Part shown: one piece after another, positions 1-5,888 of the stretch | Layout: each line of letters opens with the position of its first letter | How positions within the stretch are numbered: position 1 is the first letter of the stretch | Assembly: GCA_964519095.1 (NCBI GenBank) | Contig: CAZFHV010000185.1 | Location: 1-5,913, forward strand | Reading direction: 5' to 3' | DNA length: 5,913 nt | Source of the DNA: JAEHCY01 sp964519095 | Lineage (GTDB): Bacteria > Pseudomonadota > Gammaproteobacteria > Chromatiales > Chromatiaceae | Program-made: the position numbers and the translations under genes | The notes under the pieces: generated by a model | The model's database searches: none | What the model was told of the DNA's origin: nothing | The model's input: the letters and a program-made list of their open reading frames with translations, nothing else

Positions 1-252
1 ACGGCTACGCGGGGGGCGTCGCACTCGCTTCCGCTTCCTGTGCTCCTTCGCGGAGCTATTGCCGGGGATCGCCGATCGGCGCCCATACGCCGACGCTGTC
101 TATCGGGTGCCGACGCTGGGACCGCTGCTATCTAGTCCGCCCGCTAGGACCGCATCCACTGCGACCTGGAAATCCGCAGGGGCAGCGTTGCGTGGCGCTC
201 CTCCCGCGAAACCGGGCGTGACTGAGTCTCACGCTCGATCCAACCCCGGCGA
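1..252. other. Region downstream of glmM with no convincing gene
   Basis: No reading frame here looks like a recognisable protein on either strand, and I see no tRNA or rRNA signature. It holds a terminator-like hairpin next to glmM (213-237), a 12-bp perfect palindrome CGCCGATCGGCG (70-81), a 10-bp direct repeat GCCGACGCTG (89-98 and 109-118, 20-bp period) and a small inverted repeat GCTCC/GGAGC (42-56). On the minus strand a frame from an ATG near 84 stays open to the window edge, but it has no Shine-Dalgarno sequence and an Arg/Ser/Ala-rich product that I do not recognise. A GTG at 24-22 would begin MRRP, too short to judge. In many gammaproteobacteria tpiA and secG follow glmM; neither can be confirmed here. 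Confidence 0.6.
213..237 (-). terminator. Weak terminator-like hairpin after glmM
   Basis: In the minus-strand transcript, CGAGCGTGA and TCACGCCCG pair around a 7-nt loop. The stem is 9 positions long with one A/C mismatch, so 6 bp next to the loop are perfect. It starts about 15 nt after the glmM stop codon and is followed by only three T residues, so it is a poor intrinsic terminator by the usual rule. Its position and the absence of a clear next gene make it the best candidate for the operon end. Confidence 0.38.
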
Positions 253-1599
253 TCAGTGGGTGTTGACGGCGGCGCGCACCCGCTCGGCCAGGCCCTCGGC
301 CATGGCATGGACCTGGGCGTCGTCGCGGCCTTCTACCATGACCCGGATCAAGGGCTCGGTGCCGGAGGGTCGCAGGAGCACCCGCCCCTGCCCTTTGAGG
401 TCGGCCTCGGCGGCACGGACGGCATCGGTGATCCCCGGGTGTTCGGCGAGGTCCACCCGCTCGGTGAGGCGCACGTTGACCAGGGTTTGGGGGAGCTTCT
501 CCACCTCGGCGACCAGGGCCCCCACGCTGTCGCCCAGGGACTGGGCGCCGGCGAGGACCTGGAGGGCGGCGACGATACCGTCGCCGGTGGTGGTGCGATC
601 ACGGCAGATGATGTGGCCAGAGGGCTCGCCGCCGAGGACTCCGGCGTCTTGTTTGAGGCGCTCGAGGATGTAGCGGTCCCCCACCTGGGTGCGCACGAAG
701 CCGATGTCGCATCGCTGCAGCGCCAGCTCCAGGCCGAAGTTGCTCATGAGGGTGCCCACCACCGAACCGCTGAGCTGGCCGGCCGCCTGACGGGCGCGGG
801 CGATGACGTAGAGGAGCTCGTCGCCATCGATGAGCCTGCCGCTGCCGTCGACCATGAGGACGCGATCCCCGTCTCCATCAAAGGCGATCCCCAGATCGGC
901 CCCCTGCTCGAGCACGGTGCGCCCGAGGGTCTCGGGATGGGTGGAGCCCACGCCGGCGTTGATGTTGAAGCCATCGGGAGCGACGCCAATGGCGTGGACC
1001 CGGGCGCCCAGCTCCTCGAAGACATAGGGGGCGATGTGGTAGGTGGCCCCATGGGCGCAATCCACCACCAGTTTCAGCCCCCGCAGGCTCATCCCCGCGG
1101 GGATGGTGCCCTTGCAGAACTCCACGTAGCGACCGGCGGCGTCATCGACGCGCTTGGCCTTGCCGATCTGCTCGGATGGCACGGTGATCAGCGGCCGATC
1201 GAGCTCCGCCTCGATGGCCTCCTCGAGGGCGTCGGGGAGCTTGTCACCCTCGCCGGAGAAGAACTTGATACCGTTGTCTTCGTAGGCGTTGTGGGAGGCG
1301 CTGATGACGATGCCGGCGCTGGCGCGGAAGGTACGGGTGAGGTAGGCGATGGCGGGGGTCGGCATGGGCCCGAGGAGGCGGATATTGACTCCGGCAGCAG
1401 CCAGCCCGGCCTCGAGGGCCGATTCGAACATGTAGCCGGAGATGCGGGTGTCCTTGCCGATGAGCACCTTGCCCCCGGCGCCGTTGCCGAGCACCCGACC
1501 CGCGGCCCAACCGAGCTTAAGCATGAACTCGGGGTTGATGTCCCCCTGGCCGACCCGACCGCGGATGCCGTCGGTCCCGAAGTGTCTACGCTGTGCCAT
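253..1599 (-). CDS. glmM: Phosphoglucosamine mutase GlmM
   Basis: Cytosolic enzyme that converts glucosamine-6-phosphate to glucosamine-1-phosphate, the step before GlmU in making UDP-GlcNAc for peptidoglycan and LPS. At 448 aa it matches the family length (E. coli 445). Alpha-D-phosphohexomutase landmarks appear in order: N-terminal FGTDGIRG (7-14), the active-site loop ISASHN with the phosphorylated serine at S102, the Mg-binding DGDGDR (241-246), the sugar-recognition loop GGEPSGH (323-329), and the C-terminal phosphate-binding RPSGTEPLIRVMVE (410-423). The ATG is preceded by GGAGG at 1613-1609 with 9 nt spacing. The start lies inside the end of folP (14-bp overlap), so translation is probably coupled to folP. 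It is the last recognisable gene of the cluster. Family knowledge says GlmM is activated by phosphorylation of this serine. No key residue is missing. Confidence 0.98.
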   Translation of the reverse strand: MAQRRHFGTDGIRGRVGQGDINPEFMLKLGWAAGRVLGNGAGGKVLIGKDTRISGYMFESALEAGLAAAGVNIRLLGPMPTPAIAYLTRTFRASAGIVISASHNAYEDNGIKFFSGEGDKLPDALEEAIEAELDRPLITVPSEQIGKAKRVDDAAGRYVEFCKGTIPAGMSLRGLKLVVDCAHGATYHIAPYVFEELGARVHAIGVAPDGFNINAGVGSTHPETLGRTVLEQGADLGIAFDGDGDRVLMVDGSGRLIDGDELLYVIARARQAAGQLSGSVVGTLMSNFGLELALQRCDIGFVRTQVGDRYILERLKQDAGVLGGEPSGHIICRDRTTTGDGIVAALQVLAGAQSLGDSVGALVAEVEKLPQTLVNVRLTERVDLAEHPGITDAVRAAEADLKGQGRVLLRPSGTEPLIRVMVEGRDDAQVHAMAEGLAERVRAAVNTH

Positions 1600-2446
1600 T
1601 CCCCTTTTCCTCCCCTAGCTCGAGTACCGCGGCGGCCACCTCGAGGGCGTCGAGGGTGGCGCCAACGTCGTGGGCACGGATGATCCGCGCGCCCTTGGCG
1701 ACGGCGATCACCGCCGCCGCCAGGCTGCCCGCCAGACGATCAACCACCTCGCGCCCCACCAGGGCGCCGATCATGGACTTGCGGGAGATCCCAACCAGGA
1801 TCGGCAGGCCCAGGTCCCCGAGAAGCCCCAGATGGCGTAAGAGGGCGAGATTATGGTCCAGGGTCTTGCCGAAGCCAAACCCTGGATCCACCAGCAGCCG
1901 CCCCCGCGGGATGCCCGCCTGGAGGCAGGCCGCGACCCGATCCCGGAGAAACCCCCTGACTTCCGTCACCACGTCCCGGTATTGGGGTGCCTGCTGCATG
2001 GTGCGGGGCTCCCCCTGCATGTGCATCAGGCACAGGGGCAGCCCGGTGGTGGCGGCCGCTTCCAGGGCGCCCGGCTCGCGCAGCGCCCGCACGTCGTTGA
2101 TCATCCCCGCACCCGCCGCGGCCGCGGCCCGCATCACCTCGGGTTTGCTGGTGTCGACGGAGAGGGGGACGGGGACGCGGGCGGCGAGGGCCTCGACGAG
2201 GGGCACCACCCGGCGGATCTCCTCGTCGGCGGTCACCGCCGAACTCCCGGGGCGGGTGGATTCGCCGCCGATGTCGAGGATGGCGGCCCCCTCCTCCACC
2301 ATCCGCAGGGCGTGATCTAGGGCGGCGGCCGGTTGGAAATAACGCCCACCGTCGGAGAAGGAGTCCGGGGTGATGTTGAGGACGCCCATCACCCGGGGAC
2401 GACTGAGATCGAGGGACTTGCCGCCGCAATCCAGCCGCAGGCTCAT
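1586..2446 (-). CDS. folP: Dihydropteroate synthase FolP
   Basis: Condenses 6-hydroxymethyl-7,8-dihydropterin pyrophosphate with p-aminobenzoate to form dihydropteroate in folate synthesis; it is the target of sulfonamides. The 286-aa length is normal for this TIM-barrel family (E. coli 282). Motifs in order: MGVLNITPDSFSDGG (20-34), DIGGESTRPG (58-67), SVDTSKP (96-102), IND (116-118), MHMQGEPRTMQ (141-151), DPGFGFGKT (187-195), the pABA/phosphate loop GISRKSMIG (219-227) and RAHDV (257-261). The Phe at 30 and Pro at 66, sites often altered in resistant enzymes, look like the ordinary sensitive form, and no loop insertion is seen. The ATG start has a near-perfect Shine-Dalgarno sequence. The gene begins 46 bp after ftsH, and its last codons (Glu-Glu-Lys-Gly) double as the ribosome binding site of glmM. 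Confidence 0.98.
   Translation of the reverse strand: MSLRLDCGGKSLDLSRPRVMGVLNITPDSFSDGGRYFQPAAALDHALRMVEEGAAILDIGGESTRPGSSAVTADEEIRRVVPLVEALAARVPVPLSVDTSKPEVMRAAAAAGAGMINDVRALREPGALEAAATTGLPLCLMHMQGEPRTMQQAPQYRDVVTEVRGFLRDRVAACLQAGIPRGRLLVDPGFGFGKTLDHNLALLRHLGLLGDLGLPILVGISRKSMIGALVGREVVDRLAGSLAAAVIAVAKGARIIRAHDVGATLDALEVAAAVLELGEEKGNGTA
1609..1613 (-). promoter_or_regulatory. glmM ribosome binding site inside folP
   Basis: GGAGG on the minus strand lies 9 nt before the glmM ATG, within a purine run (AGGGGAGGAAAAGGGGA). The same bases encode the acidic/basic end of FolP. This fixes the glmM start and indicates that ribosomes finishing folP can pass to glmM. Confidence 0.8.
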
Positions 2447-2450
2447 GCCA

Positions 2451-2457
2451 CCTCCTT
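2451..2457 (-). promoter_or_regulatory. folP ribosome binding site
   Basis: AAGGAGG, continuing as AAGGAGGTG, lies 4 nt before the folP ATG. It is the strongest Shine-Dalgarno match in the window and settles the start at 2446. A GC-rich hairpin ends 6 nt upstream of it. Confidence 0.85.
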
Positions 2458-2463
2458 GGCCGG

Positions 2464-2487
2464 GGCCGCACCCGCTGCGGGTGGGCC
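2464..2487 (-). promoter_or_regulatory. GC-rich hairpin in the ftsH-folP gap
   Basis: The minus-strand transcript reads GGCC-CACCCG-CAG-CGGGTG-C-GGCC: a 6-bp perfect stem with a 3-nt loop, extended by a further 4-bp GGCC/GGCC stem across a one-base bulge. It fills half of the 46-bp gap. No T run follows, so it is not a standard terminator. It could protect the 3' end of a processed ftsH message, tune read-through into folP, or be an operator. Its inner arms recur in the rlmE leader. Confidence 0.5.
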
Positions 2488-2492
2488 AGGAC

Positions 2493-4427
2493 TCAGTGCT
2501 CGCTGGCGGGCCTGCCGATGGAGCCGTCCCCGTCCGCGCCCTTGGGCTCGGCAGGTCCGGGCGCGGCCTTGACGCCGCCCGGGGGCTTGCCCTCGCCGCC
2601 CTCGTCCCAGCCCTCCGGCGGACGCGGCGTCTTGCCGGCCATGATGTCGTCGATCTGGTCCGACTCCAGGGTCTCGTAGCGCATCAGGCCCTGGGCCATC
2701 GCGTGAAGGATGTCGAGGCGCTCCTGCAACAGCCGCCGGGCACGCTGGTAGTTGCGGTCGATGACCCGGCGAATCTCGTCGTCGATGGCGTGGGCGGTCT
2801 CGTCGGACACATTCTTGTGCTGGGTCACCGAATGGCCCAGGAACACCTCCTGCTCCTCCTCACTGTAGGTCAGGGGGCCGAGCTTCTCGGAGAGGCCCCA
2901 CTTGGTGACCATGTTGCGGGCGATCTCGGTGGCACGCTGGATGTCGTTGGAGGCGCCGGTGGTGACCCGCTCGCCACCGAAGATCAGCTCCTCGGCGATG
3001 CGCCCGCCAAAGAGGCTGGAGATCTGGCTCTCCAGGAACTCCTTGCTGTGGCTGTAGCGGTCCTCCTCCGGGAGGAACATGGTGACCCCGAGCGCCCGGC
3101 CCCGGGGGATGATGCTCACCTTGTAGACCGGATCGTGGGAGGGGACGAGGCGACCCACGATGGCATGACCGGCCTCGTGGTAGGCGGTGAGGCGCTTCTC
3201 CTCCTCGCTCATCACCAGGGAGCGGCGCTCCGTGCCCATGATGATCTTGTCCTTGGCCTTCTCGAAGTCGCTCTGCTCCACCACCCGCTTGTTGGCACGG
3301 GCCGCGAAAAGGGCCGCCTCGTTGACCAGGTTGGCGAGATCCGCCCCCGAGAAGCCCGGGGTGCCGCGGGCGATCACCGAGGCCCGCACGTCCTCGGCGG
3401 TGGGTACCTTGCGCATGTGCACCTTGAGGATCTGCTCGCGCCCGCGCACGTCCGGCAGGGGCACCACCACCTGGCGGTCGAAACGGCCGGGTCGCAGCAG
3501 AGCCGGGTCGAGCACGTCGGGGCGGTTGGTGGCGGCGATCACGATCACCCCCTCGTTGCCCTCGAACCCGTCCATCTCCACCAGGAGCTGGTTGAGGGTC
3601 TGCTCCCGCTCGTCGTGGCCGCCGCCCAGGCCCGCGCCGCGGTGACGGCCCACCGCGTCGATCTCGTCGATGAAGATGATGCAGGGGGCGTGCTTCTTGG
3701 CCTGCTCGAACATGTCGCGCACCCGGGAGGCCCCCACGCCGACGAACATCTCCACGAAGTCCGACCCCGAAATGGTGAAGAAGGGCACCTTCGCCTCCCC
3801 GGCGATGGCCCGCGCCAGCAGGGTCTTGCCAGTACCCGGGGGCCCCACCATGAGCACGCCCTTGGGGATGACGCCCCCCAGCTTCTGGAACTTGGCGGGG
3901 TCCTTGAGGAACTCCACCATCTCGCTGACCTCTTCCTTGGCCTCCTCGGCACCGGCCACGTCCGCGAAGGTGACCTTGACCTGGTCCTCGCTGAGCATCC
4001 GCGCCCGGCTCTTGCCGAAGGAGAGGGCGCCGCGCCCACCGCCCCCGCCCTGCATCTGGCGCATGAAGAAGATCCACAGCCCGATCAGCACCATCAGGGG
4101 GAACCAGTTGATCAGGATCTGCATCAGCAGGGAGGGCTTCTCGGGCGGCCCGGCGATGATCTCCACCTTGTTGTTCAGGAGATCGCCCACCAACCCGTCG
4201 TCCCCCGGGCTGTACGTGGAGAAACGCTGTCCGGACTGGGTGATGCCCTCGACGGTGCGGCCGCTGATGGTGACGCGCTTGATATGACCCCGCTTCACCT
4301 CGCCGATGAACTCGGAGTAGGACATGCTCTGGGAGCGGGGCTGGGTCGAGGTGAAGTTGTTGAAAACCGACATCAGCACGACCGCGATGACCACCCAGAG
4401 GATGAGATTTTTCGCCATGTCGCTCAA
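2493..4427 (-). CDS. ftsH: ATP-dependent zinc metalloprotease FtsH
   Basis: Inner-membrane AAA+ protease that extracts and degrades membrane and short-lived soluble proteins; known E. coli targets include LpxC and sigma-32. It is 644 aa, close to E. coli. Two membrane segments (about 7-22 and 104-122) flank a periplasmic domain. Then come Walker A GPPGTGKT (195-202), pore loop FVG (228-230), Walker B IIFIDE (250-255), the second region of homology with arginine fingers R312 and R315, zinc site HEAGH (H417, E418, H421) and third ligand D495. The tail after about 600 is Gly/Pro-rich and probably disordered. I chose the TTG at 4427 because GAGGG lies 8 nt upstream and MSDMAKNL-type starts are familiar in this group. 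The alternative ATG at 4418 would give the E. coli-like MAKNLILW start but has poorer spacing. The gene is 67 bp from rlmE and probably shares its promoter. Confidence 0.98.
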   Translation of the reverse strand: MSDMAKNLILWVVIAVVLMSVFNNFTSTQPRSQSMSYSEFIGEVKRGHIKRVTISGRTVEGITQSGQRFSTYSPGDDGLVGDLLNNKVEIIAGPPEKPSLLMQILINWFPLMVLIGLWIFFMRQMQGGGGGRGALSFGKSRARMLSEDQVKVTFADVAGAEEAKEEVSEMVEFLKDPAKFQKLGGVIPKGVLMVGPPGTGKTLLARAIAGEAKVPFFTISGSDFVEMFVGVGASRVRDMFEQAKKHAPCIIFIDEIDAVGRHRGAGLGGGHDEREQTLNQLLVEMDGFEGNEGVIVIAATNRPDVLDPALLRPGRFDRQVVVPLPDVRGREQILKVHMRKVPTAEDVRASVIARGTPGFSGADLANLVNEAALFAARANKRVVEQSDFEKAKDKIIMGTERRSLVMSEEEKRLTAYHEAGHAIVGRLVPSHDPVYKVSIIPRGRALGVTMFLPEEDRYSHSKEFLESQISSLFGGRIAEELIFGGERVTTGASNDIQRATEIARNMVTKWGLSEKLGPLTYSEEEQEVFLGHSVTQHKNVSDETAHAIDDEIRRVIDRNYQRARRLLQERLDILHAMAQGLMRYETLESDQIDDIMAGKTPRPPEGWDEGGEGKPPGGVKAAPGPAEPKGADGDGSIGRPASEH

Positions 4428-4435
4428 GGCACGAA

Positions 4436-4440
4436 CCCTC
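4436..4440 (-). promoter_or_regulatory. ftsH ribosome binding site deciding the TTG start
   Basis: GAGGG lies 8 nt before TTG (4427) but 17 nt before the in-frame ATG (4418). The spacing favours the rare TTG start. The sequence nearer the ATG (GAGCGAC) is only weakly Shine-Dalgarno-like, so initiation at 4418 is not excluded. Confidence 0.5.
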
Positions 4441-4494
4441 GTTGGCTATCCCATCCTAATTCGACATCGCAGGGACGGGTTGATGCTCGCAAAC

Positions 4495-5118
4495 CTACAC
4501 TAGTTTGAATCCAGTGGCCACCAGATAGACCTCCCGGCTCTCCGCCCGCGAGGCCCGCGGCTTGCGGCTGGCCACCCGGCTGAAGGCGCCGCGCACCTCC
4601 CGCAGCAGCCCGTCGAAGCCCTCCCCTTGGAAGACCTTGACCACCAGGGTCCCGCCAGGGCGCAGATGCTCCCGGGCAAAGGCCAGGGCCAGCTCCGCCA
4701 GGTAGAGCGCCCGGGGCTGGTCCACCGCCCCGATGCCGCTGGTGTTGGGCGCCATGTCGGAGAGCACCAGGTCGAGGGGCTGATCGCCCAGCAGTTCTTG
4801 AAGGGCCTCGAGTGGCCCCTGGTCGCGAAAATCCCCCTGGATCAGCTCCACACCGGGGATCGGATCCAGGGGCAGCAGGTCGAGGGCCACCACCCGCCCG
4901 GCCGGACCGACCAACTCCCGCGCCACCTGGGACCAGCCGCCGGGGGCGGCACCGAGATCCACCACCCACATCCCCGGGCGCAGAAGCCGGTCTTTCTCCT
5001 GCAGCTCCAAGAGCTTAAAGGCGGCGCGCGAGCGGTAACCCTCCTGCTGGGCCCGCTTCACGTAGGGATCCTGGAAATGGCGGTCCAGCCAGTGTCGGCT
5101 GCTCTTGCTTCTGGCCAT
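4495..5118 (-). CDS. rlmE: 23S rRNA (uridine-2'-O-)-methyltransferase RlmE
   Basis: SAM-dependent methyltransferase (FtsJ/RrmJ family) that 2'-O-methylates U2552 (E. coli numbering) in the A-loop of 23S rRNA, acting late in 50S assembly. From the ATG at 5118 it is 207 aa (E. coli 209). It shows an N-terminal SRHWLDRHFQDPYVKRAQ segment, the SAM-binding motif DLGAAPGGWSQ (54-64), QGDFRD (94-99), SDMAPNTSG (120-128) and VVKVFQGEGFD (159-169). The catalytic tetrad K-D-K-E is intact at K35, D121, K161 and E196, each three less than in E. coli. The frame is open a further 37 codons upstream, but that stretch has no family similarity and covers the promoter, so I reject it. There is no clear Shine-Dalgarno sequence; only GGGTG, held in a leader hairpin, is close. 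It is the first gene of the rlmE-ftsH-folP-glmM unit. In E. coli rlmE-ftsH is heat-shock induced. Confidence 0.97.
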   Translation of the reverse strand: MARSKSSRHWLDRHFQDPYVKRAQQEGYRSRAAFKLLELQEKDRLLRPGMWVVDLGAAPGGWSQVARELVGPAGRVVALDLLPLDPIPGVELIQGDFRDQGPLEALQELLGDQPLDLVLSDMAPNTSGIGAVDQPRALYLAELALAFAREHLRPGGTLVVKVFQGEGFDGLLREVRGAFSRVASRKPRASRAESREVYLVATGFKLV

Positions 5119-5125
5119 GGCGGGG

Positions 5126-5143
5126 CACCCGACGGGCCGGGTG
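5126..5143 (-). promoter_or_regulatory. Hairpin over the rlmE ribosome binding region
   Basis: The minus-strand leader reads CACCCG-GCCCGT-CGGGTG, a perfect 6-bp stem with a 6-nt loop, ending 7 nt before the rlmE ATG. Its 3' arm holds GGGTG, the only Shine-Dalgarno-like sequence at a useful distance. Folding could therefore limit rlmE initiation. The structure is seen in the sequence; a regulatory role is inference. Confidence 0.45.
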
Positions 5144-5176
5144 GGCGGCAAAGAGGGTACGAGGGGAAGAGTGGTT

Positions 5177-5205
5177 AACCTAGCGGAAAGCCAAGGGCTT
5201 TTCAA
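5177..5205 (-). promoter_or_regulatory. Promoter of rlmE-ftsH-folP-glmM, possibly also heat-shock type
   Basis: On the minus strand, TTGAAA (5205-5200, 5 of 6 to the sigma-70 -35) is followed after exactly 17 bp by TAGGTT (5182-5177, keeping T1, A2 and T6 of the -10). Transcription would begin near 5170, giving a leader of about 50 nt. The -35 in context, TTTGAAA, matches 6 of 7 positions of the sigma-32 element CTTGAAA. Thirteen bases after TTTGAAA, CCGCTAGG only partly resembles the sigma-32 -10 (CCCCATNT). The sigma-70 reading is the stronger one. Confidence 0.6.
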
Positions 5206-5221
5206 AGGCCCTGGGCCAACC

Positions 5222-5271
5222 CCCACCACCTAGGGGTGACGGACCCCCGGGTGGGCACTGGAGGATCCTCC
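5222..5271. repeat. GC-rich inverted repeats between btuM and rlmE
   Basis: Two structures lie side by side. At 5222-5255, CCCACC/GGTGGG and GGGGT/ACCCC form a two-part stem with an internal loop and a 5-nt apical loop. At 5260-5271 is a perfect 12-bp palindrome GGAGGATCCTCC. They sit just upstream of the rlmE promoter and downstream of the membrane-protein gene. Neither is followed by a T run on either strand. They could be a transcript-end structure for the upstream gene, a protein-binding site, or chance in GC-rich DNA. Another inverted repeat, GGGGAC/GTCCCC (5305-5328, 12-nt loop), spans the upstream gene's stop codon. Confidence 0.35.
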
Positions 5272-5315
5272 CCCGTCCGGTCCGCCGCTTGGAATACCGG
5301 GCTAGGGGACTCGGG

Positions 5316-5888
5316 TCACGGGGTCCCCAAGCGGTGCCCGGGGGCGCCCACACCCGCACGGCCCAGCCTCCACCAGGCGAGGGCTGCCAGCCCCAGGTAG
5401 AGCACGAGGGCCCCCAGCGTGGCGGGGAAATAAGTCACCAGGCGCGCCGCGAGCTCCGAGAGGCTCGGGTCCGCGAAGCGGCCGGAGAAGAGGTAGAACC
5501 CCCCGCTTGCCAGGAACTCCGACCCCAAGGCAGCGAAGAGGAGGCTGGCAGCCAGGGACCCGAGCGTCCCCTGCCCGATCCGGTAGCGCTCCCCGTTCCA
5601 GCGCCCCACCCCCCACATCAGCCCATAGGCCGGTAACAGGAGCAGGTAGGCGGGACTGATGCAGAAGGCGCTCACCCCGCCCCAGGTCACAGCGGCGAGG
5701 TCGACCAGGACCGCCTCGGCCAGGAGCGCGGGAAAAACCCAGGCCGCGCAGAGCAAAAAGCCGGCGAGGAAGAACACCGCGAGGGAGGCATCCGGGAGGG
5801 GGTGGCTGAGGCTCAACAGATGCTGGCCGCGGGCGGCCAGCATCAGGGCCGCTAGCAAGATGTAGGACGACAGATGGTCTGGCCACAT
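5316..5888 (-). CDS. btuM: Probable BtuM-type vitamin B12 transporter, six-helix membrane protein
   Basis: Small inner-membrane protein of 190 aa with about six hydrophobic segments (roughly 8-20, 35-48, 51-68, 76-96, 107-127, 150-173) and a short basic C-terminus. Features such as RGQH (20-23), LPDASLAVFFLAGF (31-44) and GGVSAFCISPAY with Cys76 recall BtuM, a solitary S-component-like relative of ECF transporters. In Thiobacillus denitrificans BtuM a cysteine at a similar position (Cys80) binds the cobalamin cobalt and supports decyanation. The assignment rests on remembered family pattern, not alignment. Function by homology would be cobalamin uptake across the inner membrane. The ATG at 5888 lacks a Shine-Dalgarno sequence (TTCTTCC precedes it) and the frame stays open to the right edge, so the true start may lie outside. 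The gene points the same way as rlmE, but 197 bp and a promoter separate them. If not BtuM, it is an uncharacterised membrane protein. Confidence 0.6.
   Translation of the reverse strand: MWPDHLSSYILLAALMLAARGQHLLSLSHPLPDASLAVFFLAGFLLCAAWVFPALLAEAVLVDLAAVTWGGVSAFCISPAYLLLLPAYGLMWGVGRWNGERYRIGQGTLGSLAASLLFAALGSEFLASGGFYLFSGRFADPSLSELAARLVTYFPATLGALVLYLGLAALAWWRLGRAGVGAPGHRLGTP

Noticed and set aside
1..24. Start of a tpiA-like gene at the left edge (GTG, then R-R-P)
   Set aside because: Many TpiA proteins begin M-R-x-P, but the next codons (P-R-S-R) do not continue as the usual L-V-A-G-N-W-K, and eight codons are too few. Sequence left of the window would settle it.
59..673. Plus-strand frame covering the gap and the 3' part of glmM
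   Set aside because: It runs antisense over conserved glmM codons, has an Arg/Ser/Thr/Pro-rich product, and starts at TTG without a ribosome binding site.
4428..4494. Separate ftsH promoter in the rlmE-ftsH gap
   Set aside because: TAGGAT could serve as a -10, but no -35 lies at 16-18 bp spacing, so I did not list it.
2370..4508. 712-codon open frame on the plus strand opposite ftsH
   Set aside because: It is antisense to a fully conserved ftsH and its product is a Leu/Gly/His/Asp-rich composition typical of mirrored GC-rich codons. A similar long frame lies opposite glmM (256-1683). The absence of stops follows from the GC-rich third positions of the real genes.
5191..5214. Hairpin CCAGGGC/GCCCTTGG as a terminator of the upstream gene
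   Set aside because: The stem has a bulge and a 9-nt loop, lacks a proper T run, and coincides with the -35 region of a good promoter.
5119..5229. 37-codon N-terminal extension of RlmE
   Set aside because: The added residues are Pro/Leu-rich, unlike the family, and cover the promoter and leader. The ATG at 5118 gives the family length with the catalytic residues in the expected places.
5230..5315. Possible cobalamin riboswitch in the membrane-protein/rlmE gap
   Set aside because: A GGCACTGG-like stretch on the plus strand faintly recalls the B12 element, but the conserved B12-box and core segments are missing on both strands, and the region is downstream of the putative B12 gene.
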